Notes: generated from the sequence alone by a model not told the origin. A stretch of DNA of 44,351 nt from CAYPEK01 sp964409645 (GCA_964409645.1 CAYPEK010000026.1:1-44351), one strand, 5' to 3'; positions 15,590-24,613 are shown, numbered from the stretch's first letter. Translations and numbers: made by a program.

Positions 15590-17104
15590 ATGAAGATTAC
15601 TGCCGAAGAAGCGATGGAATATCACATCGGGGGTAAGATTGCCTTAAAACCTACAAAGCGATTGAACGATAGCAGAACGCTGAGCCTTGCATACACGCCG
15701 GGCGTGGCCGAGGCATGCAAAGCGATAGTTGCCGATCAGTCAATTTTATACAGCCACACGGTTAAGAACAACCTCGTTGCAGTTGTCACGGACGGTACGG
15801 CGGTGCTGGGGCTCGGCGACATAGGGCCGCGCGCATCGATTCCCGTCATGGAAGGAAAGTGCGTGCTTTTCAAATCCTTCGGTGAAGTTGATGCGTGGCC
15901 CGTGACTTTTGAAAACGCCAGAAAGAATGGAAATTCCGGGCCGACGGATGTTGATAAGCTTGTCTCGCTCACTGCAAGCATTTCCAACCTGTACGGCGGA
16001 ATTAATCTTGAAGACATCGCAGCGCCCGAATGTTTCGACGTCGAGGACCGCTTGCAGGAAATGCTCGACATCCCGGTATTTCACGATGACCAGTGGGGAA
16101 CCGCGATCATCACCCTCGCGGGTGTGAAAAACTACTGCAAGATCACGTCCAAAGCCATCTCTGATTTGAACATAGTCGTTGTGGGCGCCGGCGCCGCAGG
16201 CATAAGGATTTCCGAAATGCTGCAGGCAGACGGCGCGAAAGACATACTCCTTATCGATTCGAAGGGAGTTTGCCATTCCGGAAGAACCGATCTGAACGCT
16301 TTTAAGAAGCGTTTTGCTTTCGATACACCAAAAAGGAACTTACAGGATGCCCTTGTGGACGCCGACCTTCTCATCATGGTTTCGATGCGGTTCAACAGGG
16401 ACGGCTCCCGCACGCTGGAACCTTCGTGGATCAAGGAAATGAGGGATTACCCGGGGATATTTTCGATGGCGAACCCCGACCCGGAAATATATCCGGAAGA
16501 AGTTAAGGAAATGCTCGGAGACAAACCGTGCATAGTTTCCACCGGCCGCTCGGATTATCCAAACCAGATAAACAACGTGCTCGGCTTCCCGTTTATTTTC
16601 AGGGGCGCTCTCGATGTCAGGGCCACCGCAATTTCAATCGAAATGAAAGTTGCTGCCGCTGAAGGACTTGCGGCTCTCGCAAACGAAACGGTGCCAGATG
16701 CGGTTAAGGAAGCTTACGGCCAGAAAGAAATGAGCTTCGGTCCGCAATACATCATTCCGAAACCTTTCGACAGAAGGCTTCTCACCTACGTCGCAAAATC
16801 AGTGGGTGAAGCGGCTGTAAAACACGGCCAGTCCAGAGTTACCGACATTTCCAATTACAAGGACTATCTGTCCGCACTCGCTTTTACGCCCAAGGAATAT
16901 TTCACCGCCGGCGTAAATGTCGAGAGAGTCGAATATTTTACCGACAACACGATCATAAAAGCCGGTGGTTCGTCTAAAGGAAATGATTTTTTCATTGTCA
17001 GCCCTTCTGTGGAACTCGCGGAGTTGAAGATCGGCGACCTTGCCGGGAAAGATGTGCTTCTCCACATAAACGACGGCCGCATTCAGAAGATATTAAGGCG
17101 GTAA
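15590..17104 (+). CDS. malic enzyme, NAD(P)-dependent, with C-terminal extension
   Basis: This oxaloacetate-decarboxylating malate dehydrogenase converts malate to pyruvate, CO2 and NAD(P)H. The ATG at 15590 has AAGGA 6 bases upstream; an in-frame TTG at 15557 lies inside the preceding hairpin and is rejected. The 504-residue protein has the malic N-terminal domain (AYTPGVAEAC at 36-45, DGTAVLGLGDIGP, VMEGKCVLFK) and a Rossmann domain with VVVGAGAAG. The block usually HDDQHGTA reads HDDQWGTA here. Typical short bacterial forms have about 380-440 residues. The last 80 or so residues are an extension I do not recognise. The coenzyme cannot be decided by eye. Confidence 0.92.
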   Translation: MKITAEEAMEYHIGGKIALKPTKRLNDSRTLSLAYTPGVAEACKAIVADQSILYSHTVKNNLVAVVTDGTAVLGLGDIGPRASIPVMEGKCVLFKSFGEVDAWPVTFENARKNGNSGPTDVDKLVSLTASISNLYGGINLEDIAAPECFDVEDRLQEMLDIPVFHDDQWGTAIITLAGVKNYCKITSKAISDLNIVVVGAGAAGIRISEMLQADGAKDILLIDSKGVCHSGRTDLNAFKKRFAFDTPKRNLQDALVDADLLIMVSMRFNRDGSRTLEPSWIKEMRDYPGIFSMANPDPEIYPEEVKEMLGDKPCIVSTGRSDYPNQINNVLGFPFIFRGALDVRATAISIEMKVAAAEGLAALANETVPDAVKEAYGQKEMSFGPQYIIPKPFDRRLLTYVAKSVGEAAVKHGQSRVTDISNYKDYLSALAFTPKEYFTAGVNVERVEYFTDNTIIKAGGSSKGNDFFIVSPSVELAELKIGDLAGKDVLLHINDGRIQKILRR

Positions 17105-17133
17105 GCAATAATAATTGTTCGACAGTGATTATC

Positions 17134-17283
17134 ATGAAAGCAAAGGCAAAAAAGCAAAAACATGTATATCTGACGATAAGAAAATTCTGGTCACTGAAGC
17201 CCACGACCCGGATTAAGCCGGATACAAAGAAAGATGTTAATAAGAAAGCCTGCAGGGTGAAAGACAATAAAGAGGATGCCTGA
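17134..17283 (+). CDS. 49-residue basic protein, possibly a conserved small family
   Basis: An ATG at 17134 opens 49 codons ending in TGA, 29 bases after malic enzyme. The peptide is very basic (about 15 Lys) and has the core FWSLKPTTRIKPDTKK at 18-33. From memory this resembles short basic proteins annotated in many bacteria with W, then P-x-x-R-[VI]-K and a Lys-rich tail. I cannot verify the match. The ribosome site is weak (AGTGAT). No signal or membrane segment is present. Confidence 0.45.
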   Translation: MKAKAKKQKHVYLTIRKFWSLKPTTRIKPDTKKDVNKKACRVKDNKEDA

Positions 17284-17338
17284 GTTCCGGATTTTCTTGC
17301 AGACATAATCTGAATATTTTCTATCAAATAGCCGGCTC

Positions 17339-17440
17339 ATCGCTCCCACGCTCCGCGTGGGAGCTCGTAATTACGGACGCTCCGCGTCCGCCGACGCAGA
17401 GCGTCGGAAGAGGCATTCCCACGCAGAGCGTGGGAACGAT
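17339..17440. repeat. REP/BIME-like cluster of four palindromes
   Basis: Four palindromes follow each other: GCTCCCACGC/GCGTGGGAGC (17342-17364), CGGACGC/GCGTCCG (17374-17390), CCGACGC/GCGTCGG (17391-17407) and TTCCCACGC/GCGTGGGAA (17416-17436). Centres are TCC, TCC, AGA and AGA. The outer 24 bases on each side (17339-17362 and 17417-17440) are inverted copies matching at 22 of 24 positions, so the whole block is itself a near-palindrome, as in paired REP elements mobilised by REP-associated transposases. It fills the gap between the convergent genes ending at 17283 and 17515. No transposase is in the window. Confidence 0.85.
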
Positions 17441-17514
17441 TTGAAATATCATTCTTAAATCAGCCAATTTTTTACCGGACAATAGTGATTGAGGAGTTCG
17501 GTGTAATCCTGCTT

Positions 17515-18492
17515 TTATTTAGTCTTCGGAGCTTCTTTTTCTTCGGTGGCTGTTTCTTCCGATTCGTGTTTCTGGAAAATAAGAATGTTATAGTGGACGA
17601 TATTGGGAACATAAGAGTGCGGATAACCGTACGGCCTGAGCTTCTCACCGATGTTTTCCCAGATTTTTTCGCCTTTCAGCACAAAGCCCGCCTCCGCCGC
17701 GATCGAGGCGAAAAACGGCGTAAGAAATATATAGTGTCCGTTCTGATATAAATTCCTAGTGAAAACCGCCATGTATTTCTCGTCTTTCATCGAAGCGTAG
17801 CACTGATTTAAAATCCTTAGCATGAACTTGAAGAACGCGTCGAGCGGCGCTTTAGGCATTTCCGCCGCGAGCGACCATTCCGCGGTGTTAAGAGGATTCG
17901 GCGGGTCGAGTATTACGAAATCAACAGAATCTTTCGGAAGGCTGAAAATAAGATGCATGCAATCGCCTTCGACGAGCTTTTGCTTTGCAATATTGTATTT
18001 CTTGCAGATCCGGTAATACACATCCACCCATTTTGTGTTTATTTCAAAACCGATTCCTTTTCGACCGAGCAGGGATGCGGCGAGAAGACTTGTGCCCGTC
18101 CCCGCGAACGGGTCGAGTATTGTTTCATTCTGCTTCGTGAAGAATGAAATTATCTGTCCGAGAAGATGCGGACTTTTATAATCCGGATGCGCCCTTCTCA
18201 GCTCATGCCCGAATGATTTCGGAAATTTCGACGAAAAAACCGTTCTTGTGAACTGCAACCATTCGCTGCTGGAAAGCTCGTTCATCGTATTTCTTGTGTC
18301 TATCTCGAACGAGCGTTCCTTTAAGAACGGGAAATTGGTCACATAGTCGAATTCGGGCGGCTTTTCCTGATAGCGGAACATCTTGAGGATATTGAGAAGG
18401 TCCTGACACACTTCCGCATGCGTGCACGAAGCACACATGAAAATCGGGCTCCGGCAATGAAATTTAAGGGTGTCATCGCGTTCTTCGCCCAT
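17515..18492 (-). CDS. orphan DNA (N4/N6) methyltransferase-like protein
   Basis: The 325-residue SAM-dependent methylase has motif I as DPFAGTGTS at 127-135 and a motif IV-like DPPN at 196-199, in the order of N4-cytosine/N6-adenine DNA methylases with motif I first. An Asn replaces the usual Tyr/Phe of DPPY. The N-terminus carries four cysteines (13, 20, 23, 29) that could bind zinc or an Fe-S cluster, unusual for this family. No obvious target-recognition domain or restriction enzyme accompanies it. The acidic tail is Glu/Thr/Lys-rich. It starts 6 bases after the HD-GYP gene, so the two probably share a transcript. DNA is the presumed substrate; RNA is possible. Confidence 0.75.
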   Translation of the reverse strand: MGEERDDTLKFHCRSPIFMCASCTHAEVCQDLLNILKMFRYQEKPPEFDYVTNFPFLKERSFEIDTRNTMNELSSSEWLQFTRTVFSSKFPKSFGHELRRAHPDYKSPHLLGQIISFFTKQNETILDPFAGTGTSLLAASLLGRKGIGFEINTKWVDVYYRICKKYNIAKQKLVEGDCMHLIFSLPKDSVDFVILDPPNPLNTAEWSLAAEMPKAPLDAFFKFMLRILNQCYASMKDEKYMAVFTRNLYQNGHYIFLTPFFASIAAEAGFVLKGEKIWENIGEKLRPYGYPHSYVPNIVHYNILIFQKHESEETATEEKEAPKTK

Positions 18493-18498
18493 AACAAC

Positions 18499-19905
18499 TC
18501 AGAATATCTGGTCTTTTTTGAAGCTGGTGGATTCGCCGAGGTAAAGGTCCTTTGAACTCAACATATTAAGTATCTTTCCCTTAACGTCCTTGTTCGGGTC
18601 AACAAGACAGTTCATCAACTCAACCACGGGCCGATCCGGCCTTCCCGGGTTCAGTTCCACAATTCGGCATCTGAAAATCGGATGCGGTGTTTTCTGGTGA
18701 TATATGTCCACCATTTCGCTCACTTCGTACAGCATCAGAATTCTCTCGAAACACATAACAAGATCACGGTCGAACATAGGCTCGAGAATTGTGCCGTCCT
18801 CCGTAGTTTTGGCTTTCGAGTTTTCATAAAGCCATTCGAGGACTTTCGAGCGCGCGAATTTCTTTCGCCACGGCCGGTCGGTCGTCATCGAGTCGAACAC
18901 GTCGAGCATTCCGAGAATGCGTGAGAAAAAGTGGAAGTTCTTCGACCCTTTCGGGTATCCCTTCCCGTCCAGTCTCTCGTGATGGTTCTCGATCACATTC
19001 TTGGCGAGCGGCCTGTTTGCAAAGAAAATGTGATACTGTATCAGGTTGATCGAGACTTCAACATGGCGTTTCAGAATGTTATGTTCTTCAGGGGTGATTA
19101 TTCCGTCCTTAAACAGAATTTCAGGCATCCCGTCGTGCAGGTAGCCTAAATCATGCATAAAGGCGCCCAGAGCGCCGCTGAGTATTTCCTCGTCCGAAAA
19201 ATAGAACAGCGTCTCTTTTCTCTTCCTGTGGTCAAATGCCGGAGTGTACTTGAGTTCAGAGCTTACAGCGCCCTTCTTTTTCAGATCGGCGTTGTATCTT
19301 GCGAGCGTAGCGAGAAAATAAAGTCCGCAGTTCGCCATGTGATTGTATAGATAGTTGCCTTCCACGCGGTTGTCGTTGAGGTTGATCAGAACCTTGTCGA
19401 TGTTCAACGGTGAAAGCGGCCCCTCGAGCAGGTTGCGGCACGTCTTAAGGAAATTTTCGAGCTTCGCCGTGCTGATAATCGATTCCGAAAACTGCTTGAT
19501 TATCTTAACTTCGGATGTGGAGCGGTTAGGATCGAGACTTGTCAGCGCTCCCTTTTTCAGGGCGCCCATGTTACGCGACATGCTTCTTATCCGGAGCATC
19601 TCGCGCTCGGGGTCCTTTTCGGACATTATGTCCGCGAGGCTGTTGGCGATTTCCTGTTTTATCCGAAGATACTTCTCAGTCTGAGTAATCTCGTCTTCGT
19701 CCCCACCGGTAAATATCTCCTGCTGTTCCTCTCCGATCTCCCTCACCCATACTTCCGCAAAGCCGAGCTCTTTCAGCTTTGACGCAACCCGCTCGGTGAG
19801 TTCCACGCCTGAATTCAGTCCCTTCACTCCGGAACCAAGTATGATCGGTCTTGCCAGCACAAGACGTTCACCGGAAGATATCTGATCCAAAGATAATTTC
19901 AGCAT
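18499..19905 (-). CDS. HD-GYP domain protein (c-di-GMP phosphodiesterase-like)
   Basis: The 468-residue protein has an N-terminal region (about 1-130) of the kind preceding HD-GYP domains. The HD-GYP core has H189, HD at 251-252, H281, HH at 308-309 and DGKGYP at 313-318. These metal and signature residues fit cyclic di-GMP hydrolysis. One departure is visible: the usual HDxGK reads HDLGY, so the conserved Lys is Tyr. An extra C-terminal part of about 95 residues (370-468) is beta-rich, with PVVELMNCLVDPNKDVKG. There is no receiver or membrane segment, so the input signal is unknown. The downstream methyltransferase gene is almost contiguous. Confidence 0.88.
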   Translation of the reverse strand: MLKLSLDQISSGERLVLARPIILGSGVKGLNSGVELTERVASKLKELGFAEVWVREIGEEQQEIFTGGDEDEITQTEKYLRIKQEIANSLADIMSEKDPEREMLRIRSMSRNMGALKKGALTSLDPNRSTSEVKIIKQFSESIISTAKLENFLKTCRNLLEGPLSPLNIDKVLINLNDNRVEGNYLYNHMANCGLYFLATLARYNADLKKKGAVSSELKYTPAFDHRKRKETLFYFSDEEILSGALGAFMHDLGYLHDGMPEILFKDGIITPEEHNILKRHVEVSINLIQYHIFFANRPLAKNVIENHHERLDGKGYPKGSKNFHFFSRILGMLDVFDSMTTDRPWRKKFARSKVLEWLYENSKAKTTEDGTILEPMFDRDLVMCFERILMLYEVSEMVDIYHQKTPHPIFRCRIVELNPGRPDRPVVELMNCLVDPNKDVKGKILNMLSSKDLYLGESTSFKKDQIF

Positions 19906-20117
19906 ACCATTGTTCTCTTCTTATATTATCGGTAAATAATATAATAAATTTACAGATGTCGGGCTGTTTTTATTGAAAACGCAAAATATTCGTGTACGTT
20001 CGTTCACACTTTTTTATGGAATGAAAGTCAATAATTCAAATCTGTATTTTTTTTAATCACAATTTTTGTTCGATTGGCGTATTCATTTAATAATGCTAAA
20101 ATTCACTCGTAAACATT

Positions 20118-21704
20118 ATGGATGACAAATCGTCTGCATATAATGGCACCGCAAATAAATTATCGACACGTCTGATTAACAACACATTGTATAACATTCT
20201 CGGCGCGATCTGGGCGGTCTTGCTGTCGTTGTGCACTACCCCCTACATCGTTTATAAACTCGGGAACGATTCCTTCGGTATTTTTTCGGTTGTAATGGTG
20301 ATAGCCGGATATTTCTCAATCCTTGATTTCGGCTTCGGCTCGGCGGTTATCAAATATTTATCCGAAAAGAAAGATGAAGAGGCTGACAATAAAACGTCGG
20401 GGAAAATAATCGGCACAGCATTCTCGTCGAATTTGTTTGCAGGTTTTATCGGAAGCGCGGCGATGTTTGTTTTTGCCGACAAATTAGCATTGTATTTTGT
20501 CCATTCCGAGAGCGGTTCAACAGGTCCGATACTTCAGGAAGCATCAAATGCCATTAGAATCTGCACGGTTATATTTTTTCTCAATATGGCATCCGCTGTT
20601 TTCCTTTCCATACTTCAGGCGAAACAGCGTTTTGACCTGCTTAACATCCTTATGACCGTTAACAAGACAGCCCTGACTTTAGGAATGGTCATTGTTCTGG
20701 CTTCGGGCGGCAACCTGTATCATGTCATGTATTCTTATTTGGCAATTACTCTTTTTTCTTTGCTTTATTACTTTTTTTCATGCCGTAAAATACTGCCGAT
20801 CGGCATTTCATTCAGGCCGCAATTCGACAGGCATTCTTTCAGGCGTCTTTTTTCTTTCGGTTTGTTTACAACGATAGGTAAAGTGGCGTCTCTGCTTGTG
20901 CGCCAACTGGATCGCTTGATTCTAGGGGCGATGATGCCGATCAAGTGGGTGAGTTTTTACTCCGTCCCCTCCTCAATCTCATTGTGGATCGTTCAGGCTA
21001 CGACAAAAATATCGCCTGTAATATTTCCAGCCGCCAGTGAAATAAGAGCATCGGATTCCCCGGATAAACTGCAAACGCTTTTTACGAAATCAATGAAGTA
21101 TTGCTTCATTTTATCTCTGCCGTTATGTGTATTGATGGCGGCTATCCCTGATAAGGTTCTGCTTTACTGGTTAGGGCCGGTGATCGGACCTGAGTTTGCT
21201 TCCAAAAGCTCTCTGTCGCTTACATTTCTGGCTGTCGGAGCCCTTTTTGAATCATTAACAGCCGTTCCCGCCATGATAATTCTAGGTATCGGCAGGCCGG
21301 ATATTCAGGCAATTTTTGCCATCACTTCAGGCGTTGCAAACGCTGCTCTTCTGATGTTCCTTGTGCCGAGATTCGGAATCAACGGCGCATCATTATCATA
21401 TATGATAACCACTACTTTATTCGGTTTTATTTGTATCTTGTATGTAATAAAGAAATTAAGGTTCAATATGATGGTTATGCTATGGAAAAGTATTATTCCT
21501 GCATCATTTGCAGGGATGGTTTATACCTTGATTCTTCTTCTTTGCAAGCCTCTCGTTACAAGTAGAATTCTGCTCATACTTTTTGCTGTACTTGGAGGGT
21601 TGGTTTTTTTGTTATTCTTAATCATGTTCAAAGCTATCGGCAAAGAAGAATATGGAATTGCGTTATCATATTTGAACAGATTGAAAAGCAATAAAAAACA
21701 CTGA
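20118..21704 (+). CDS. Wzx-like polysaccharide flippase (MOP superfamily)
   Basis: The 528-residue integral membrane protein has about 12-14 hydrophobic helices. It begins LSTRLINNTLYNILGAIWAV, followed by GNDSFGIFSV, typical of lipid-linked oligosaccharide flippases. A second marker is the central RQLDRLILGAMMP region at about 262-274. Such proteins flip undecaprenyl-linked glycan units across the inner membrane. The ATG at 20118 has only a weak ribosome site. It heads a locus of methyltransferases and a GT4 enzyme. No Wzy polymerase is seen nearby, so the fate of the glycan is uncertain. It converges on the next gene with a 14-base gap. Confidence 0.88.
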   Translation: MDDKSSAYNGTANKLSTRLINNTLYNILGAIWAVLLSLCTTPYIVYKLGNDSFGIFSVVMVIAGYFSILDFGFGSAVIKYLSEKKDEEADNKTSGKIIGTAFSSNLFAGFIGSAAMFVFADKLALYFVHSESGSTGPILQEASNAIRICTVIFFLNMASAVFLSILQAKQRFDLLNILMTVNKTALTLGMVIVLASGGNLYHVMYSYLAITLFSLLYYFFSCRKILPIGISFRPQFDRHSFRRLFSFGLFTTIGKVASLLVRQLDRLILGAMMPIKWVSFYSVPSSISLWIVQATTKISPVIFPAASEIRASDSPDKLQTLFTKSMKYCFILSLPLCVLMAAIPDKVLLYWLGPVIGPEFASKSSLSLTFLAVGALFESLTAVPAMIILGIGRPDIQAIFAITSGVANAALLMFLVPRFGINGASLSYMITTTLFGFICILYVIKKLRFNMMVMLWKSIIPASFAGMVYTLILLLCKPLVTSRILLILFAVLGGLVFLLFLIMFKAIGKEEYGIALSYLNRLKSNKKH

Positions 21705-21718
21705 TATTTTTTTACATA

Positions 21719-22510
21719 TCATATTTTTTTAGCTGAAATAAATCTCATGCTTCCACTAATTGTTTCTTTTAGCCCTTCGTCGTACCATTTTGTCAGCATG
21801 GAATTGAATAATTGTGGGAGTATTATTGAAGATAATTTATTTATCCCAAATTTTTTAGATGTAAGCAACCTGCCCAATTCATGCCCCATAATATCACTCG
21901 TAAAAAAGTCCATCATGCTCTCCCATTTGATTAAAACTCGCGAGGAGATAAAACAAAAGCTTTTTTCAATTCTAAGTCCGCATCTCTCCGTTATCTCTTT
22001 CCATTCGTCCAATGTCCTATAATGATAATGTTCCAGCCTGCGATCCAGTTCTTCAATCTCTTTATTACTTTTCCCTGATAGATTCGCTTTAAAATGCTCA
22101 CTCGGCACTGTAAATATAAATATGCCTCCCGGCTTTAATACTCTACTAATTTCACTCACAACTTTTTCATCTTCCTGAATGTGCTCCAATACGCAGTTGC
22201 TGAATGCGGATAAGAAAAAGGCATCCGGATAAGGCAGCTTTCGTGCATCGGCGACAACCGCTTCTTCATATATTCCGCAAATAGATGCTTTTGCAACAGT
22301 ATCGGGAGAAGCGTCGCATCCGTAAATACCTCCCTTATCATTGCGAAAAACAACTGAAGAAAAAGTGCCGTCCCCACATCCAACATCTAGAATCGGACGT
22401 TCTAAATTCTGTTCGGACAGGAGTTTTGCTTCTATTGCACGCCATAGGGCGTGTTGAGGTACATTGGGATATATGGTTAGTAGTTCATGTAGAAAATTTC
22501 TATCCTTCAT
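21719..22510 (-). CDS. class I SAM-dependent methyltransferase
   Basis: The 263-residue protein has a Methyltransf_11-type core: motif I ILDVGCGDGTF at 40-50, an acidic residue after strand 2 (YGCDAS), VVADARKLPYPDAFF, and a post-motif VLKPGGIFIFTVPSE. The C-terminal 100 residues are helical and form a substrate cap. Genes of this kind in glycan loci methylate sugars or lipid intermediates, but the substrate cannot be read from the sequence. It is transcribed against the flippase and away from the next methyltransferase, across a 158-base AT-rich divergent region. Confidence 0.82.
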   Translation of the reverse strand: MKDRNFLHELLTIYPNVPQHALWRAIEAKLLSEQNLERPILDVGCGDGTFSSVVFRNDKGGIYGCDASPDTVAKASICGIYEEAVVADARKLPYPDAFFLSAFSNCVLEHIQEDEKVVSEISRVLKPGGIFIFTVPSEHFKANLSGKSNKEIEELDRRLEHYHYRTLDEWKEITERCGLRIEKSFCFISSRVLIKWESMMDFFTSDIMGHELGRLLTSKKFGINKLSSIILPQLFNSMLTKWYDEGLKETISGSMRFISAKKI

Positions 22511-22668
22511 TATCGTTAAACAAATTCAATCAAAGCACTCGATATTGCACACATTAATTGCATTTTATCATGGCAACTATCCATTTTCACCATGTTTTAT
22601 ATTAAAATTATCAGATAAATATTTGTTTTTTTGTAAAACCATTAAGTTTTTTCTGGTTTGAGGTTTTT

Positions 22669-23397
22669 ATGGATTTATCAAGTGAATATTTCGAATACTA
22701 TAATAAAAAATATGGACCCGACCATTTGGATGTGGAGGAAAGCTCTAATTCATTCGAAAAAATTTCGCGGATAATTCCTCAGAATATTGAAGGTTCAAAA
22801 GTGCTCGATATCGGCTGCGGCGCCGGAAGCATATCATCTCCATTGATTCAGAAAGGTGTTATTGTCTATGGAATGGATATTATGCATGAGGCGGCAAAAA
22901 GAGCGCTGAATAAAGGCATTCATGTTTCGCTCGGTGACGCGCATTTTCTACCTTTTAAGGATGATTCTTTCGATGGAATTATATGTTTGGATGTGATCGA
23001 ACATCTATTTAATCCGTATGCTTTCATGAAGGAAGTTAAAAGGGTTATGAAGGATGACGGATATTTTATTCTTGAAGTGCCAAATCACTTTAATATCATT
23101 CAACGCATTAACACGCTTAAAGGTCACGGCATCATTCATCACACGCACAGGCATTTTGAAAAGCTGACAGATGTATGGGTATATCCTCACATCCGCTTCC
23201 CGACAATAAATGAAATCTATAAATTTGTATCCGACACGGGCTTCGAAATTGATAAGTGTATATGCGTTCAACTCAAACCGTGGGATTTTAGCAAATATAA
23301 TTTTGTTTTTCAGAAGTATAGAGTTCGTGAAATGGCGGCGTACAAATGGCCGTCACTTTTTGCTAATTCGCTAAAATTAAGGCTGAGACTGAAATAA
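22669..23397 (+). CDS. class I SAM-dependent methyltransferase
   Basis: The 242-residue protein carries motif I VLDIGCGAGS at 45-54, then VYGMDIM, the strand-4 region FDGIICLDVIEHL and MKDDGYFILEVPNH. The C-terminal part is His- and aromatic-rich (HTHRHFEKLTDVW) and resembles UbiG/glycan-associated methylases. It ends 10 bases before the GT4 glycosyltransferase, so the two are probably co-expressed and act on the same glycan or lipid carrier. The start ATG at 22669 follows GGTTTGAGGTTTTT, giving a weak GAGG site. Confidence 0.82.
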   Translation: MDLSSEYFEYYNKKYGPDHLDVEESSNSFEKISRIIPQNIEGSKVLDIGCGAGSISSPLIQKGVIVYGMDIMHEAAKRALNKGIHVSLGDAHFLPFKDDSFDGIICLDVIEHLFNPYAFMKEVKRVMKDDGYFILEVPNHFNIIQRINTLKGHGIIHHTHRHFEKLTDVWVYPHIRFPTINEIYKFVSDTGFEIDKCICVQLKPWDFSKYNFVFQKYRVREMAAYKWPSLFANSLKLRLRLK

Positions 23398-23407
23398 TCA
23401 TTAGATT

Positions 23408-24613
23408 ATGCGTATAGCGCTTTTCGAAAATCTTCCGACCGGCGGTGCAAAGCGCGCTTTGCACGACTTCGCGGCCGGGCTTTATCGCTTCGGCCATACA
23501 ATGGATTTGTTTACGCTTTCGACCGCGGCACACGACTATCTACCTATCGATGAGTTCGTATCGAATAAGAATATCTATGATTTTATTCCCGGCAAACACA
23601 GATATTTTTACATTGAAAATGCGTTTATAAAGATGCGTGATCTCGATCTCTTGGACACGCTCTGCCGTCAAATCGCCACGGATATGAATTCAGGCGATTA
23701 CGATCTTGCCTTCGTTCATCATTGTCTTATCGCGAGGTCCCCGCTTGTCCTTCCGTATCTGAATATGCCGAGTGTTTATTACTGTCAGGAGCCGTCCCGC
23801 AGGCACTATGAGCCGCAACTTCCGGATGAGCAATGGTCGGACAGAGGTCTTAAGCTCGCAGTTAAAACGGCGGCTTGGAACATGTATTACAACAAGCAGA
23901 AACGATTTGAGGAGTCTGCTGCCCGGAAAGCCGATTTGCTGCTGGTCAACTCGCTTTATTCACAGAGCGCAATCAAAAAAGCCTATGGAATCGAGGGGCG
24001 TGTAAGCCTGCTTTCGGTTGATGTTGAAAAATTTAAGCCTCTCGGATTTCAGAGAGAAAAACTTATTCTTACGGTGGGCAGGCTCGATCCGAAAAAAGGA
24101 CATTTGTTTCTAATCGAGTCACTCTCAAAAGTAAAAAATATCAATCAATATCGCTTTATGATTATCTCCGATTCCGGAAATAAAAGTGTTAAAAAACATC
24201 TTGTTGAACTCGCCCGCAACAAGGGCGTAACGCTCGAAATCAGAGTCGGCATCGACGAAGCACAACTTGTCGAATGCTATAATCGCGCATGCCTGTTTGT
24301 GTATGCTCCGGCGCTTGAGCCGTTCGGGTTGGTTCCGCTTGAAGCAGCCGCCTGCGGGTTGCCTTCCGTCGGAGTTGCTGAAGGAGGAGTGAAGGAAACG
24401 ATAACCGACGGAGAAACCGGCTTGCTCACAAGACGCGACACCGACGAATTCGCTGCCGCCGTTACAAAACTCCTCGACTCTCCCGATCTTCGCGATAGAC
24501 TTGGCAGACAGGCGCTTGATAACACTATAAAAAAATGGAACCCCGACGTTTCTCTCGAAAACCTCATTTCAAACTTCAAGCTCACTATTGAAATTCACAG
24601 AGAGAAAAACTGA
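23408..24613 (+). CDS. GT4 family glycosyltransferase
   Basis: The 401-residue GT-B enzyme is probably a retaining transferase using a nucleotide sugar. The N-terminal half has GGAKRAL at 12-18, near the acceptor site. The C-terminal half has LTVGRLDPKKG at 221-231 and the EX7E signature in EPFGLVPLEA at 304-313, followed by ACGLPSV and GGVKETITDGETGLL, which bind the donor. There is no signal or membrane helix, so it acts at the cytoplasmic face. It follows the methyltransferase gene by 10 bases. With the flippase upstream it likely builds a surface glycan. Donor and linkage are unknown. Confidence 0.9.
   Translation: MRIALFENLPTGGAKRALHDFAAGLYRFGHTMDLFTLSTAAHDYLPIDEFVSNKNIYDFIPGKHRYFYIENAFIKMRDLDLLDTLCRQIATDMNSGDYDLAFVHHCLIARSPLVLPYLNMPSVYYCQEPSRRHYEPQLPDEQWSDRGLKLAVKTAAWNMYYNKQKRFEESAARKADLLLVNSLYSQSAIKKAYGIEGRVSLLSVDVEKFKPLGFQREKLILTVGRLDPKKGHLFLIESLSKVKNINQYRFMIISDSGNKSVKKHLVELARNKGVTLEIRVGIDEAQLVECYNRACLFVYAPALEPFGLVPLEAAACGLPSVGVAEGGVKETITDGETGLLTRRDTDEFAAAVTKLLDSPDLRDRLGRQALDNTIKKWNPDVSLENLISNFKLTIEIHREKN

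Noticed and set aside
17339..17440. rho-independent terminator for converging genes
   Set aside because: The palindromes lack T tracts and come as four related copies with inverted ends, which fits a REP-type element better, though some termination effect is possible.
17104..17514. tRNA or other structured RNA gene
   Set aside because: The strong hairpins are explained by the four REP palindromes; no cloverleaf or conserved tRNA boxes were found.
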